Origin: Cohnella sp. WQ 127256
GTDB taxonomy: Bacteria > Bacillota > Bacilli > Paenibacillales > Paenibacillaceae
Assembly: GCF_024519285.1 (NCBI RefSeq)
Contig: NZ_JAMZCY010000003.1
Span: 282,180 to 346,179, forward strand
DNA length: 64,000 nt
Direction: 5' to 3'
Under the pieces are notes generated by a model. The model was not told where the DNA came from and ran no database searches. It worked only from the letters and a program-made list of their open reading frames with translations. The position numbers were made by a program, and so were the translations under genes. Below, piece after piece: positions 25,166 through 34,774 of this stretch (within the stretch, counting starts at the first letter, position 1; each line of letters opens with the position of its first letter).

Positions 25166-26701
25166 TTAATGTTCAGAAATCTGTTGGTTTGTCCTGATCT
25201 TAGAGCTCACCATCGTTCTGACACGATTCACGATATCCCGTGCTGCATCTCGTTCCAGTAAGGCGTTACCGCCAAAAATGATGACAAAAGACCAAATGAA
25301 AATAGTTACTCCCCATAAGAAAAGTTGGAATAGGTTGGCTGCCCCGATCGGCATGACCAAGAGCGGGACAGCCGCGATCAAGGCCAGTAAGGCATTGCGT
25401 AATGCCTTACGTAAGGTCAACAGGGGTGAACGCTTGAGGATGTGAATGGACGCATACCTCACGAAGTCAATTGTTCGGTAGGTATAAGAACAGATCGCCC
25501 CGAGGAGAACCCCCTCCATTCCGAAAAGGTAAATAAAGAGGATGGACATCACTACGTTAATTCCTGCTTCTATCAAAGAGCGATTCCTTGTTTGCTTGAA
25601 GTGACCAGCAGCGTAGACAACCGTTTTGAATAACTCACGAACATTTTGTAGCACTCCTACGACAATGAACATTATGACCAGAGTTGGCCGTAAGTAATTT
25701 GCATCCGTAAAACCCGAAGTATAGAGTTTGATAAAAGGAATCAATAGTAGGAACGTTGTTGTATATAAGCAGGAGATAATGAGAAAGTAGGAAAATTCTA
25801 TGCTAGCAAAGCTTCTCTTGAGTATTGAGCTCTCGTTCTTAGCGATAACATCTCCAAGTCCAGCCAGCATTCCGTCGCATAAGCCCGATATTAAAGTGAT
25901 GACTCCGGATACAACCATGCTGTACACGGCAAATACGCTTACTTCTTTTAGTCCGCAGAATAATGTGATCAGTAGAATCGGCGAATTAACAATCACCAAG
26001 CCGGTAATTTGATGAACGAAAGCATCTTTACGTTGTCCTATCGCTTGTTTGTTAGGTTCCGAATGATAATTGAAGCTCGAATATCTCTTATAGATATAGG
26101 TCCTTAACAGCGCAACTCTTAAAGCAATGACGATGATTGCTGCGGCGGTCACGACAACAATGCTAAAGCCAGAGTAGATCAAGATGATGTTAATCCCGGC
26201 AGTTAACACCATGCTTATCATTTGAATGTAAGTAAATATGTAGCCTTTCTGATCTGCGGTTAGAAGTACGTAATATTTCCCGATGAGCGCTAGATCCACC
26301 AAACTCGTCATTCCTAGCAGCAGCACCATAAGAAGAGAAGTGATGGGGTCCACGTGTTTAGATATGATAAAGGGATACAAGACGGACACGACGATTATTA
26401 ACACGAGGAAAATATAGCCGGCGCGTTTGAATAAAACTCTCGAAGCGGATAAAATTCCATTCACCGCCCCCTGATCCTTGTTGGACAAGGGGGTATATAA
26501 GGTAGAGATCGAAGCGTTCCGGACTCCACCTTCTACAATCATGAGATAAGCAAGGAGATTTCTAATAGAAGAAATCATTCCGTTAACCTCAGAACCGTAA
26601 GTTGAGATGAATAGCCGGGGCATGATAAGACCTAGTAAAAATGCAGTGAATTGCATCAGTACACTTGTAGCAAAATTGTGAATCGCTCTTTTCGTCCGCA
26701 T
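25166..26701 (-). CDS. Wzx-type polysaccharide flippase
   Basis: A 511-aa protein of the MATE/MOP superfamily with about fourteen membrane segments. The N-terminus (SVLMQFTAFLLGLIMPRLFISTYGSE) is typical of Wzx proteins. It would move undecaprenyl-diphosphate-linked repeat units across the membrane for the polymerase. It shares the minus-strand block with two glycosyltransferases and precursor genes. GGAGG is eleven bases before the ATG. Confidence 0.92.
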   Translation of the reverse strand: MRTKRAIHNFATSVLMQFTAFLLGLIMPRLFISTYGSEVNGMISSIRNLLAYLMIVEGGVRNASISTLYTPLSNKDQGAVNGILSASRVLFKRAGYIFLVLIIVVSVLYPFIISKHVDPITSLLMVLLLGMTSLVDLALIGKYYVLLTADQKGYIFTYIQMISMVLTAGINIILIYSGFSIVVVTAAAIIVIALRVALLRTYIYKRYSSFNYHSEPNKQAIGQRKDAFVHQITGLVIVNSPILLITLFCGLKEVSVFAVYSMVVSGVITLISGLCDGMLAGLGDVIAKNESSILKRSFASIEFSYFLIISCLYTTTFLLLIPFIKLYTSGFTDANYLRPTLVIMFIVVGVLQNVRELFKTVVYAAGHFKQTRNRSLIEAGINVVMSILFIYLFGMEGVLLGAICSYTYRTIDFVRYASIHILKRSPLLTLRKALRNALLALIAAVPLLVMPIGAANLFQLFLWGVTIFIWSFVIIFGGNALLERDAARDIVNRVRTMVSSKIRTNQQISEH

Positions 26702-26747
26702 GGTGCGCTCTGATCCTCCAATTCTCCGTAAACCAAGAAAAACTATT

Positions 26748-27587
26748 CTACTGAATTGAGAAATACCCCTTCGTTCTTCCCGACAACGAATTGTAGTAGT
26801 AGATCGCTTTTCTTCTATTAAATTGTAATAACGAAACGACTATGCCACCGAGAGGTCTTGCAAAAAAGTACAGTGCCTGGTGAAGCGGGTAAGCGTTCAA
26901 CCTAAGCACACGTCCAAATCCACAACCATAAGCGTAAACTTTGCGGTTTTGCTGCTCTGAATAGATCAACATTGGAGCGGGATGACCGATGACCAGTTCG
27001 GGAGTATAGTAAATTCGGAAATGGCGTTCAATGGCTTGAAGCAAGAAGTCAGTTTCCTCGCCGGAGCCGAATGGAGTACCTGAGCCTACGCCAAGCGAAG
27101 TATTATATCGTATGCCGGATTCAATCAGATTCCTGCGAATGAAGATGGCGCAGGAAATCCCCATTCGCCATACGGATCTTCTGTTGATCGTCCCCGCTGT
27201 AGGGGATGGATTTCCGATCACGGTTTCATTGTCGTCTCTGCAAAGTCCACTTATTCCGTCCATTTCAGGATGAGCTCTGAGATAAGTAACAACTTGTTGT
27301 AAGACTTCGGCAGAATACCAGCAATCGTCATCCGGGAACGCAATGATCTCCCCCTCACTGTGCTCGAGCCCATTATTTCGTGCAATGGAAAGCCCTTTCG
27401 GAGAAGTAACATGCTTAATCGTGAACTCCGATTCATATTGTTTAATTAAGCCGGTAAGACGATCATCCTCATTCTGATCGACAATGATGACTTCATAATT
27501 ACGATAGCTTTGGCTTCGCAAGCCATGAAAGAACCTTTCAAGAGGCTCCACTCTATCCAAAGTCGATAGAACCAGGGATATCTTCAT
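26748..27587 (-). CDS. Glycosyltransferase, GT2 family
   Basis: A 279-aa GT-A enzyme. It has the N-terminal SLVLSTLDR, EVIIVDQNEDD and the DxD-type metal site in IAFPDDDCWY. The acceptor half includes GEETDFLLQAIE, the usual ED/DE-like catalytic region. The start codon is set by AAGGAG nine bases upstream; a longer form from 27620 is possible. It is the first gene of the minus-strand block and follows an operator-bearing promoter. Confidence 0.9.
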   Translation of the reverse strand: MKISLVLSTLDRVEPLERFFHGLRSQSYRNYEVIIVDQNEDDRLTGLIKQYESEFTIKHVTSPKGLSIARNNGLEHSEGEIIAFPDDDCWYSAEVLQQVVTYLRAHPEMDGISGLCRDDNETVIGNPSPTAGTINRRSVWRMGISCAIFIRRNLIESGIRYNTSLGVGSGTPFGSGEETDFLLQAIERHFRIYYTPELVIGHPAPMLIYSEQQNRKVYAYGCGFGRVLRLNAYPLHQALYFFARPLGGIVVSLLQFNRRKAIYYYNSLSGRTKGYFSIQ

Positions 27588-27641
27588 AGGAACAAACTCC
27601 TTCCAAATCATGAACTCCATTCAAATCCTCATTATTTAAAT

Positions 27642-27683
27642 GTAACAATTCGTATCATAACACAATGACACTAATTGTATCAA
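27642..27683 (-). promoter_or_regulatory. Promoter with two GATAC-type operators, GT2/Wzx block
   Basis: On the minus strand, TTGATA and TATGAT are separated by 18 bases. GACACTAATTGTATC (27667-27681, plus-strand reading) overlaps the -35, and GTAACAATTCGTATC (27642-27656) overlaps the -10. The geometry differs from the plus-strand promoters but both core elements are covered. Confidence 0.6.
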
Positions 27684-27754
27684 TACCTCTTATTTTATTT
27701 TGAAAACAAGTCGATATTATTCGAAAACATGATTAAATAAGGCTTTTTTTAATC

Positions 27755-27841
27755 TTGACACGATACATATTGTAGCTTAAAGTTAGGTGTACGAAGAGAG
27801 CTTGCGCACTCATCTTTTCATTAAGTGATACTTATTGTATC
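27755..27841 (+). promoter_or_regulatory. Promoter with GATAC-type operators, priming-transferase block
   Basis: TTGACA at 27755 and TAAAGT at 27778 are 17 bases apart, with GATACATATTGTAGC (27762-27776) filling the spacer except one base each side. A perfect copy of the palindrome, GATACTTATTGTATC, lies downstream at 27827-27841, in the leader of the transferase gene. Confidence 0.75.
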
Positions 27842-27890
27842 TTTTTGGCTGGTGATGTTCTTATTTTGATAGGAAAAGAAAGGTGAGTGC

Positions 27891-28595
27891 ATGGGAACAA
27901 ATATGGAGAAAATGAGATTAGACTCAGTAGAATGGCCGGGTACAATCAGGGCGGCTGCTCGGCCGATCAAGGCTGCTTTTCCACTACATTACATATCCAA
28001 GCGAATCATAGATGTTATAGGGGCATTTAGTGGACTCGTATTGCTAGCTCCCCTATTCCTAGTGATCACGGTGATCATCAAGATTAGCGATCCTAAAGGT
28101 AGCGTATTGTTTCAACAACAACGGATTGGACATCAGTATCAAATGTTCGGAATGTTAAAGTTCCGATCCATGGTCCATAACGCGGAGAAAATATTGAAGG
28201 ACAACAAGCCACTATTCGCAAAGTACGTAGCCAACAATTACAAGCTTGAAGGGGATGAAGATCCTCGGATTACGAGAATAGGTAAATTTATTCGAAGAAC
28301 GAGCTTGGATGAGCTGCCCCAACTGATAAATGTATTGCGGGGGGAGATGAGCTTAGTAGGTCCTCGGCCGATCATCTATGAAGAGCTTGAGGAGTATGGG
28401 GAGCAGTCCTTCGACTTCTTATCCGTCAAGCCTGGAGTAACCGGCTATTGGCAGATTAAGGGCCGAAGCAACGTCGGTTATCCGGAGCGGAAAGATCTGG
28501 AGCTTCATTATGTATACAACCAATCCCTTCGCCTTGACTTCTATATTCTCTTTAAGACGATCCTGTTGGTGTTGTTTCAAAAGGGAGCGTATTAA
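27891..28595 (+). CDS. Undecaprenyl-phosphate sugar phosphotransferase (priming)
   Basis: A 234-aa bacterial sugar transferase of the WbaP/EpsL type. One N-terminal hydrophobic segment (about residues 42-66, [19 protein letters not shown]) precedes the catalytic domain with the conserved [38 protein letters not shown] and [10 protein letters not shown] blocks. It starts the repeat unit by moving a sugar phosphate to undecaprenyl phosphate at the membrane. AAAGGTGAG precedes the start. First gene of the plus-strand assembly block. Confidence 0.95.
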   Translation: MGTNMEKMRLDSVEWPGTIRAAARPIKAAFPLHYISKRIIDVIGAFSGLVLLAPLFLVITVIIKISDPKGSVLFQQQRIGHQYQMFGMLKFRSMVHNAEKILKDNKPLFAKYVANNYKLEGDEDPRITRIGKFIRRTSLDELPQLINVLRGEMSLVGPRPIIYEELEEYGEQSFDFLSVKPGVTGYWQIKGRSNVGYPERKDLELHYVYNQSLRLDFYILFKTILLVLFQKGAY

Positions 28596-28598
28596 CTC

Positions 28599-29711
28599 AT
28601 GCTGACGATAGACGTTAGAATGATTAATCATTCCGGGATCGGTACGTATATTCGGCAATTGGTGCCGCTAGTGATAGAGAAGCTCCCTAACGTTAAAATC
28701 TGCCTCATCGGTTCGCCGAATCATCTTTCTCAATGGATTGAGCCTTACAAGGAACGGGTTGTTATTCGTTCAGTTGATGCCGAAGTGTATTCCCTGAAGG
28801 AGCAATGGGCGATGCATCGGGCGATTCCGCAAGAAACAACGCTGCTGTGGACGCCGCATTATAACATTCCGCTTTTCTATAAAGGAAAGCAACTCGTAAC
28901 TGTACACGACGTATTTCACCTCGCGATGCGTCGTTTTGTTAAAGGCATTCATAAGCAATGGTATGCAAAGATAATGTTCCAAGCGGTTCATCGCAAAGCA
29001 CAGGATATTATTAGCGTTTCGAATTTTACCAAATATGAATTTGAGAAATGGGTCGGTGTTACCCCCAAACTCAAGACGATATACAATGGCATCGATCAAA
29101 GCTGGTATGAGATCGAGGGAAAAGCCGTAGTTGTACAAGGGAGTAACGAACAAGTTCCCTATTTCTTGTACGTTGGCAACGTGAAGCCGCACAAGAATGT
29201 ATCTGTGCTCATACGTGCATTCCGATTACTTGCGGATCGGCTCCCGCATAGACTCATTATCGTAGGCAAGAAGGAAGGCTTCATGACGGAGGATGAGTCG
29301 GTTTTTCGAGAGATGACTTCCTTGAAAGATCGAATAATTTTTACGGGCTTTGTGGAAGAGGAAAAGCTCCATCAATACTACGCACAAGCAACGGCATTTA
29401 TTTTCCCTTCCCTGTATGAGGGCTTCGGATTTCCACCACTGGAAGCAATGGCTGCAGGCACTCCCGTCATTGCTTCAACGTCAGGGTCTTTACCGGAAGT
29501 ATGCGGAGATGCGGCACTTTATTTTACGGCCGATAATGAAGCGGAGTTGGCTAGTGCAATGCTGCGAGTTTCGAGCGACGAAGAGCTTAAGATCAGCTTA
29601 CGCGAACGGGGCAATGTAAGGGCGAGGCAGTATCATTGGTCAGATTGTGCGGAACGGACAGCGATTCTTATTAAAGAGGTGATCGACGGTGAAAGTCGCA
29701 ATTATTCATGA
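28599..29711 (+). CDS. Glycosyltransferase, GT4 family (WbaZ-like)
   Basis: A 370-aa GT-B enzyme. It has the N-terminal [10 protein letters not shown] loop, [10 protein letters not shown] at the domain hinge and the C-terminal donor site [20 protein letters not shown] with the E-x7-E pattern. With a mannose-1-phosphate guanylyltransferase encoded two genes on, it probably uses GDP-mannose, which is inference. The start follows the priming-transferase stop by three bases, with AAGGGAG upstream. Confidence 0.92.
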   Translation: MLTIDVRMINHSGIGTYIRQLVPLVIEKLPNVKICLIGSPNHLSQWIEPYKERVVIRSVDAEVYSLKEQWAMHRAIPQETTLLWTPHYNIPLFYKGKQLVTVHDVFHLAMRRFVKGIHKQWYAKIMFQAVHRKAQDIISVSNFTKYEFEKWVGVTPKLKTIYNGIDQSWYEIEGKAVVVQGSNEQVPYFLYVGNVKPHKNVSVLIRAFRLLADRLPHRLIIVGKKEGFMTEDESVFREMTSLKDRIIFTGFVEEEKLHQYYAQATAFIFPSLYEGFGFPPLEAMAAGTPVIASTSGSLPEVCGDAALYFTADNEAELASAMLRVSSDEELKISLRERGNVRARQYHWSDCAERTAILIKEVIDGESRNYS

Positions 29712-30846
29712 GTGGCTAGATACATACGCAGGCTCCGAACGTGTGCTGGAGCAATTGTTACTCCTGTACCCGGAAGCGGATTTATATACGACAGTTGACT
29801 TCTTGAATGCGAACAACCGCGCGTTCATCGGGGATCGCAAAGTATTTACCTCGTTTATTCAGCGGCTTCCATTCGCCCGAAGAAAATTCAGGATGTTTCT
29901 TCCTTTGATGCCGCTAGCCGTCGAGCAATTCGATCTGACTGGATACGATCTCATTCTTTCCAGTAATCATGCCGTTGCCAAAGGCGTCATTACGGGACCG
30001 GACCAAATGCACATTTCCTATGTGCACACTCCGATTCGGTACGCTTGGGATATGCAGCATCAATATTTGAAGGAATCGGGCTCGGGAAAAGGATTGAAGG
30101 GATGGATGACCCGATATTTCCTCCATCAGTTGAGATTGTGGGATACTCGAACCGCGTTCGGTGTGAATCATTTTATCGCTAACTCGCAATATATTTCTCG
30201 GAGAATCTGGAAGGTTTACCGCAGGGAATCCAAGGTCATCTATCCGCCGGTAGATGTTGAGAAGTTTCAATGCGAAACCGACAAGGAAGACTTTTATTTT
30301 ACGGCTTCAAGAATGGTTCCTTATAAAAGAATGGATATCATTGTTGAAGCCTTCACCCAGATGAAAGATAAACGTCTAATTGTGATTGGTGATGGATCAG
30401 ATTTCAAGAAAATTGCCGCTAAAGCAGGACCCAATGTTGAATTACTAGGTTATCAGCCATTAGAAGTGCTGAAATCGTACATGAGTCGGGCAAAGGCTTT
30501 TGTATTTGCAGCCGAAGAAGATTTCGGGATTACTCCAGTGGAGGCACAAGCTTGCGGAACTCCGGTAATCGCCTTTGGCAAAGGAGGCGCATTGGAAACA
30601 GTCAGAACAGAGTCGGATGGAAAGCCTACGGGATTATTTTTCTACGAGCAATCCCCTCAATCGATTATCGATGCGGTTCTCCGTTTTGAAGAGACGCAAC
30701 ACCTGTTCTTGCCGATTTTTTGCCGGAGAAATGCGGAACGGTTTTCTGAGGAAAGATTTCGCATGGAAATGAGAGAATTTATTTCTGAGTGCCACTTGGA
30801 AGAGACGAATAACCGTGATCTCCTACAGAAGGTTGGGATGAAATGA
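29689..30846 (+). CDS. Glycosyltransferase, GT4 family
   Basis: A 385-aa GT-B enzyme starting at GTG inside the end of the preceding gene (23-base overlap). It has the N-terminal [17 protein letters not shown], the middle VHTPIRYAWDM and the donor site AAEEDFGITPVEAQACGTPVIA. The family includes WbaZ/WsaF-type mannosyl- or rhamnosyltransferases. It overlaps the ManC gene by four bases. Confidence 0.92.
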   Translation: MKVAIIHEWLDTYAGSERVLEQLLLLYPEADLYTTVDFLNANNRAFIGDRKVFTSFIQRLPFARRKFRMFLPLMPLAVEQFDLTGYDLILSSNHAVAKGVITGPDQMHISYVHTPIRYAWDMQHQYLKESGSGKGLKGWMTRYFLHQLRLWDTRTAFGVNHFIANSQYISRRIWKVYRRESKVIYPPVDVEKFQCETDKEDFYFTASRMVPYKRMDIIVEAFTQMKDKRLIVIGDGSDFKKIAAKAGPNVELLGYQPLEVLKSYMSRAKAFVFAAEEDFGITPVEAQACGTPVIAFGKGGALETVRTESDGKPTGLFFYEQSPQSIIDAVLRFEETQHLFLPIFCRRNAERFSEERFRMEMREFISECHLEETNNRDLLQKVGMK

Positions 30847-32213
30847 AGCTAGTGTTATTGTCCGGAGGATCGGGCAAGAGACTGTGGCCGTTGTCGAATG
30901 ATAGCAGATCTAAGCAATTTCTTAAAGTGCTTCTTAACGACGAGGGTGAACGGGAGTCGATGGTTCAGCGGGTATGGAGACAACTCGGTACGGCAGGCCT
31001 ACAGCCCTCAACATATCTTGCGACCAACGACAGCCAGTTCGAGGTGTTACGCAACCAATTAGGCAATCAATTGCGACTGATCGTAGAGCCGGAACGTCGG
31101 GATACTTACCCTTCCATCTTATTGGCAGCCTCTTATTTATACTCCATGGAAGAGACCGATTTGGATGAAGTGATTATTATTATGCCGGTTGACCCATACG
31201 TAGACGCCCCTTTCTTTGAGAGGCTAAAACAACTAGAAACAGCATTGAATGAATCTCAAGCTGCAATCGTGTTAATGGGAGTACAGCCAACTCATCCATC
31301 TGAGAAATACGGATATATCATTCCGGGTGAACAAGGTGATGAAGCTCAGGACTGGAGAAAAATTCAACTCTTCCATGAGAAGCCCTGCACGGAACAAGCG
31401 ATGGAATTCATAGAGCAGCAAGCGATGTGGAATTGTGGAGTGTTTGCTTTAAGATTAAGAACCCTTATTGAATTGTTACTGGATCAGGATCTTCCAGTTC
31501 AATATCAATTGCTTCTCGAACAATACCATTGGCTACCGAAGATTAGTTTCGATCGTGCAGTCGTAGAAAAAAACAAACAGGTTGCGGTCATATCCTATAC
31601 TGGCTTCTGGAAGGATCTTGGAACGTGGAATACGTTAACGGAAGAAATATCTGATTCGATTATCGGCAAAGGGATCATTAGCGATGATTGCACGAATACG
31701 CATCTAGTAAACGAATTAGATATTCCGGTTGCTGTGATCGGCTTAACAGATATCATTGTCGCTGCAGGTCCAGATGGCATTATCGTGGCTAGCAAGTGTG
31801 CGACACCAGGGATTAAACAATGGGTAGAGCAAATAGAACAGAGCCCGAAGTATGAAGAGTTAAGCTGGGGGCATTACCGGATTATTGATCAAACAGAGAC
31901 ACAGAACGGGAGTAGAACGATTACCAAGAGAGTGCATATGTTCGCGGAGAAAAACAAGAGGGATCAGCTCCCTGAATCCCACCACGAAATATGGACGATT
32001 TTATCCGGAAGTGGAGTACTAGTCAACGGAAATCAAATTATGGAAATTACCGCGGGTCATGTCATTTCCATGAATGCAAATAGCTCATACAATCTTTATT
32101 CCAACCAAGAGATCGAAATGATCGTCACGCAAACAAGTGAGGACTTGAGGGGAGAACTGGTGGATAGAAAGTTCAACCCCTCAGAAATATTATCCAGATC
32201 AGGAACGGCATGA
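30843..32213 (+). CDS. manC: Mannose-1-phosphate guanylyltransferase (ManC-type)
   Basis: A 456-aa enzyme with the nucleotidyltransferase signature LSGGSGKRLWPLS at residues 6-18 and KQFLK just after it, then IIIMPVDPYV, GYI and FHEKP. A C-terminal cupin (about residues 345-440, ESHHEIWTILSGSGVLVNGNQ) is present, as in the bifunctional mannose-6-phosphate isomerase/GMP family, but whether it retains isomerase activity is unclear. It makes GDP-mannose for the adjacent transferases. Confidence 0.88.
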   Translation: MKLVLLSGGSGKRLWPLSNDSRSKQFLKVLLNDEGERESMVQRVWRQLGTAGLQPSTYLATNDSQFEVLRNQLGNQLRLIVEPERRDTYPSILLAASYLYSMEETDLDEVIIIMPVDPYVDAPFFERLKQLETALNESQAAIVLMGVQPTHPSEKYGYIIPGEQGDEAQDWRKIQLFHEKPCTEQAMEFIEQQAMWNCGVFALRLRTLIELLLDQDLPVQYQLLLEQYHWLPKISFDRAVVEKNKQVAVISYTGFWKDLGTWNTLTEEISDSIIGKGIISDDCTNTHLVNELDIPVAVIGLTDIIVAAGPDGIIVASKCATPGIKQWVEQIEQSPKYEELSWGHYRIIDQTETQNGSRTITKRVHMFAEKNKRDQLPESHHEIWTILSGSGVLVNGNQIMEITAGHVISMNANSSYNLYSNQEIEMIVTQTSEDLRGELVDRKFNPSEILSRSGTA

Positions 32214-32247
32214 TCAAGAGTTCTACTAAAGAAGGGAAGTCAGCGTA

Positions 32248-33174
32248 ATGGAATCTCCCCAAGCAGTACACTCAAGCTTAGATGAGAAGGGCATTAAGGT
32301 CAGGCCATTCGATCAGTTATTACTCATTATCGAGCAACTGAGAGTGAAGCAATGGACGAAAAACCTGCTCATATTTGCTGCTGCGATTTTCTCGATTGAT
32401 ACCATTAGTTCGTCGAATTTTGCTCAGGTATTTGTAGCCTTCTTGATGTTCTGTTTTGTATCAAGCTGTGTTTACATTCTGAATGATTATGTAGATAGAG
32501 AAGCGGACAGGAATCATCCGACGAAGAGGTTTCGGCCGATGGCTTCCGGTGCTTTAAGCCCCAGCGTTGCAATTACAATAGGTGTTCTGCTCTTCGTTAC
32601 AAGCGTTGCAGGGGCATTCTACTTGAGCGCAGGCTTTGGAGGATTGTTATTGCTTTACTTCGTACTGAACATTGCCTATTCGTTCAAGCTAAAGCATATC
32701 GTCCTATTCGACATTATGACGATAGCGTTCGGCTTCGTACTTAGAGCGATTGCCGGTGGAGTTGTCATCGAGGAAGAGCTAACTCCATGGTTTCTATTAT
32801 GTATTATGCTGATTTCATTATTCCTCGCCATAAGTAAGAGAAGGCACGAGGTCAATATTCTTGATAGCAGTCCTAGCTCACATCGTAAAGTTCTGGATCA
32901 ATATTCTTCAGAGCTCATTAACCAAATGAGTAGTATTGTGACAACAGCGACGATTATTTGCTACTCCTTGTTTACTTTTACTTCGGGGCATTCCTTGAAA
33001 TTAATGTGGACGATTCCGCTAGTCATTTATGGCATTTTCAGATACCTCTATCTGATTCACGTGAAAGGCTCTGGTGGTAGTCCAGAAAAAATATTGTTTG
33101 AGGATAAGCCCATTTTGATGACGGTCGCCTTGTATGGGTTACTCACGACGGCCATTCTATTCTACTATGGTTAA
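32248..33174 (+). CDS. UbiA-family prenyltransferase, DPPR synthase-like
   Basis: A 308-aa integral membrane protein with about eight membrane segments. The prenyl-diphosphate site is NDYVDREADRNHP, and KHIVLFDIMTIAFGFVLRAIAGG closely fits decaprenyl-phosphate phosphoribosyltransferases (Rv3806c type). Those enzymes put ribose-5-phosphate on polyprenyl phosphate. RVKQWTKNLLIFAA near the N-terminus is also typical. Its gene is followed immediately by a four-helix SMR protein and, two genes on, a PAP2-related protein. GAAGGGAAG lies upstream. Confidence 0.85.
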   Translation: MESPQAVHSSLDEKGIKVRPFDQLLLIIEQLRVKQWTKNLLIFAAAIFSIDTISSSNFAQVFVAFLMFCFVSSCVYILNDYVDREADRNHPTKRFRPMASGALSPSVAITIGVLLFVTSVAGAFYLSAGFGGLLLLYFVLNIAYSFKLKHIVLFDIMTIAFGFVLRAIAGGVVIEEELTPWFLLCIMLISLFLAISKRRHEVNILDSSPSSHRKVLDQYSSELINQMSSIVTTATIICYSLFTFTSGHSLKLMWTIPLVIYGIFRYLYLIHVKGSGGSPEKILFEDKPILMTVALYGLLTTAILFYYG

Positions 33175-33526
33175 ATCGTTACTGTTAATACTTGTTTCTG
33201 TTGTGCTTGGGGCTTCTGCTCAAGTGGCTATTAAGTGGGGAACGCTAGGCGTTACGCAGGAGGGATTGGGCGCTAAGGAATTACTGATGAAGTATTTCAC
33301 GAACGTTTCCGTGCTGTTGGGCTTGTGCTTATATGCGCTATCGTCTGTGACATGGATATTCGCGGTCGCCAAGGTGGATCTTTCCAAGGCATACCCAATG
33401 GTTGCAGTTGGCTACGTTCTCGTATTTATATGCTCTTACTTCTTATTCAACGAGCCGATTTCTACGATCAAGATCGCAGGCTTGATTACCATCGTGGCTG
33501 GAGTGATTATGATTTCTCAATCCTAG
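33167..33526 (+). CDS. SMR/EmrE-like four-helix membrane protein
   Basis: A 119-aa protein with four membrane segments of the small-multidrug-resistance/ArnE-ArnF type. The motifs are SAQVAIKWG in helix 1 and AKVDLSKAYPMVAVGYVLV in helix 3. The start is chosen at an ATG that overlaps the UbiA stop by eight bases; ribosome binding is weak, so it is likely translated by coupling. Beside a polyprenyl-phosphate sugar synthase, the probable role is flipping a lipid-linked sugar, as ArnE/F do; drug export is the alternative. Confidence 0.8.
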   Translation: MVKSLLLILVSVVLGASAQVAIKWGTLGVTQEGLGAKELLMKYFTNVSVLLGLCLYALSSVTWIFAVAKVDLSKAYPMVAVGYVLVFICSYFLFNEPISTIKIAGLITIVAGVIMISQS

Positions 33527-33553
33527 GCTCTAAAGATAAAGAGGGATTCAATA

Positions 33554-34774
33554 ATGAAGCAGATCGATACGGGTTTTCTGAACGGAACGAGATTCTTGTT
33601 TGCTATTTGGGTCGTGATCGGTCACTTTTTCGATTATTTAGGAGGTTCTAATAATCCATATATCGATGGCATTATTTTGAATCCAGACCCGGCAGTGAAT
33701 GGGTTCATGATCATAACCGGTTTCCTAATGACCTATCAATATATTTTAAGAAGTGGTGTGGAAAATCCCCAGGATAGGAAGACGTTCCTACTGTTCTGGC
33801 TTAGACGGTTATTCAGGCTGTATCCGATCTATCTCGTCTGCATTTTAGCGGCCTATTTTCTGTATAAAATAAATTCAGACTTCATAAGCGATAATTTCTT
33901 ATATGTAACGGGTAATGCTTACGAGAGTAATGCTCCTTATAATGATCCTCCTACCCTCTGGGGATTATTCGGACATTTGACGTTTATACACGGATTTATT
34001 CCCGGGATGAATATTAGCATCCTAAACCCTGCCTGGAGCTTGGGAACAGAGATGCAGTTTTATATGATTTTTCCGTTTTTGTTTTTGTTCCTATTTAAGA
34101 GCGAGTGGCTTGTGAACTCGCGGATCTCTTTTCTACTCATCCTATCGGTCCTCCTGGAGAGAGTATCGCTCAAAGCAATGGGCGTTTGGGACGAAGGAAT
34201 GTTTCTAACCTTTGGTTCACCCTCCTTGATTACGTACAAGCTGAACTTTTTTATTCTAGGTGTGATCATGGCCAGTGTGGCATTGAACAAAATGAGCAAG
34301 TGGCATCTCGGTATAGCGCTGCTATTAATCGTTTCTTTCCAGGATTTCGTTACTAGCTTGATCATTATCATGTTAGTTGGTCTCCTGTTCTCTAATGAAG
34401 GAAAGGCTTATATTCATCCTAGCATTCATAAACTCATCGCAGCGGGCAAGTCCATGCTGTCCATCAGACTTGCTACTTTCGGGGCGGATGTCTCCTATTC
34501 ACTCTATTTATCCCACATGATCCTATTCCCAGCAATTGTTGCTTATTTTATTCAACTCCATTTAGAAAGTAAGTCACTTACGATCATGCTCGCTTTTACC
34601 GTATTCATGATGATTAACATCCTGCTTTCTTATTTATTGTATCTTTGTATCGAGAAACCAATGATTACTTTGGGGAAGCAGGCGGTTAAAGGACTGTCCA
34701 GAGCGTGGTCTAAACCTAATGCCACTCAGAAGCGCGTGACTAAGACGATAGAAGGAAGTGTAGGGGAATCATGA
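33554..34774 (+). CDS. Acyltransferase 3 (OafA/NodX-type) membrane protein
   Basis: A 406-aa protein with about ten membrane segments. It has the N-terminal NGTRFLFAIWVVIGHFF with its active-site His, RLFRLYPIYLV and the LNPAWSLGTEMQFYMIFPF block. Members O-acetylate exopolysaccharide at the membrane. The neighbouring SGNH hydrolase in the other operon could remove such groups. It overlaps the following gene by four bases. Confidence 0.92.
   Translation: MKQIDTGFLNGTRFLFAIWVVIGHFFDYLGGSNNPYIDGIILNPDPAVNGFMIITGFLMTYQYILRSGVENPQDRKTFLLFWLRRLFRLYPIYLVCILAAYFLYKINSDFISDNFLYVTGNAYESNAPYNDPPTLWGLFGHLTFIHGFIPGMNISILNPAWSLGTEMQFYMIFPFLFLFLFKSEWLVNSRISFLLILSVLLERVSLKAMGVWDEGMFLTFGSPSLITYKLNFFILGVIMASVALNKMSKWHLGIALLLIVSFQDFVTSLIIIMLVGLLFSNEGKAYIHPSIHKLIAAGKSMLSIRLATFGADVSYSLYLSHMILFPAIVAYFIQLHLESKSLTIMLAFTVFMMINILLSYLLYLCIEKPMITLGKQAVKGLSRAWSKPNATQKRVTKTIEGSVGES

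Larger units (their letters stand above)
27588..27890. other. Divergent control region between two EPS blocks
   Basis: This stretch has no gene. It carries two back-to-back promoters with four GATAC-type palindromes, described separately, and AT-rich DNA between them. Confidence 0.7.
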
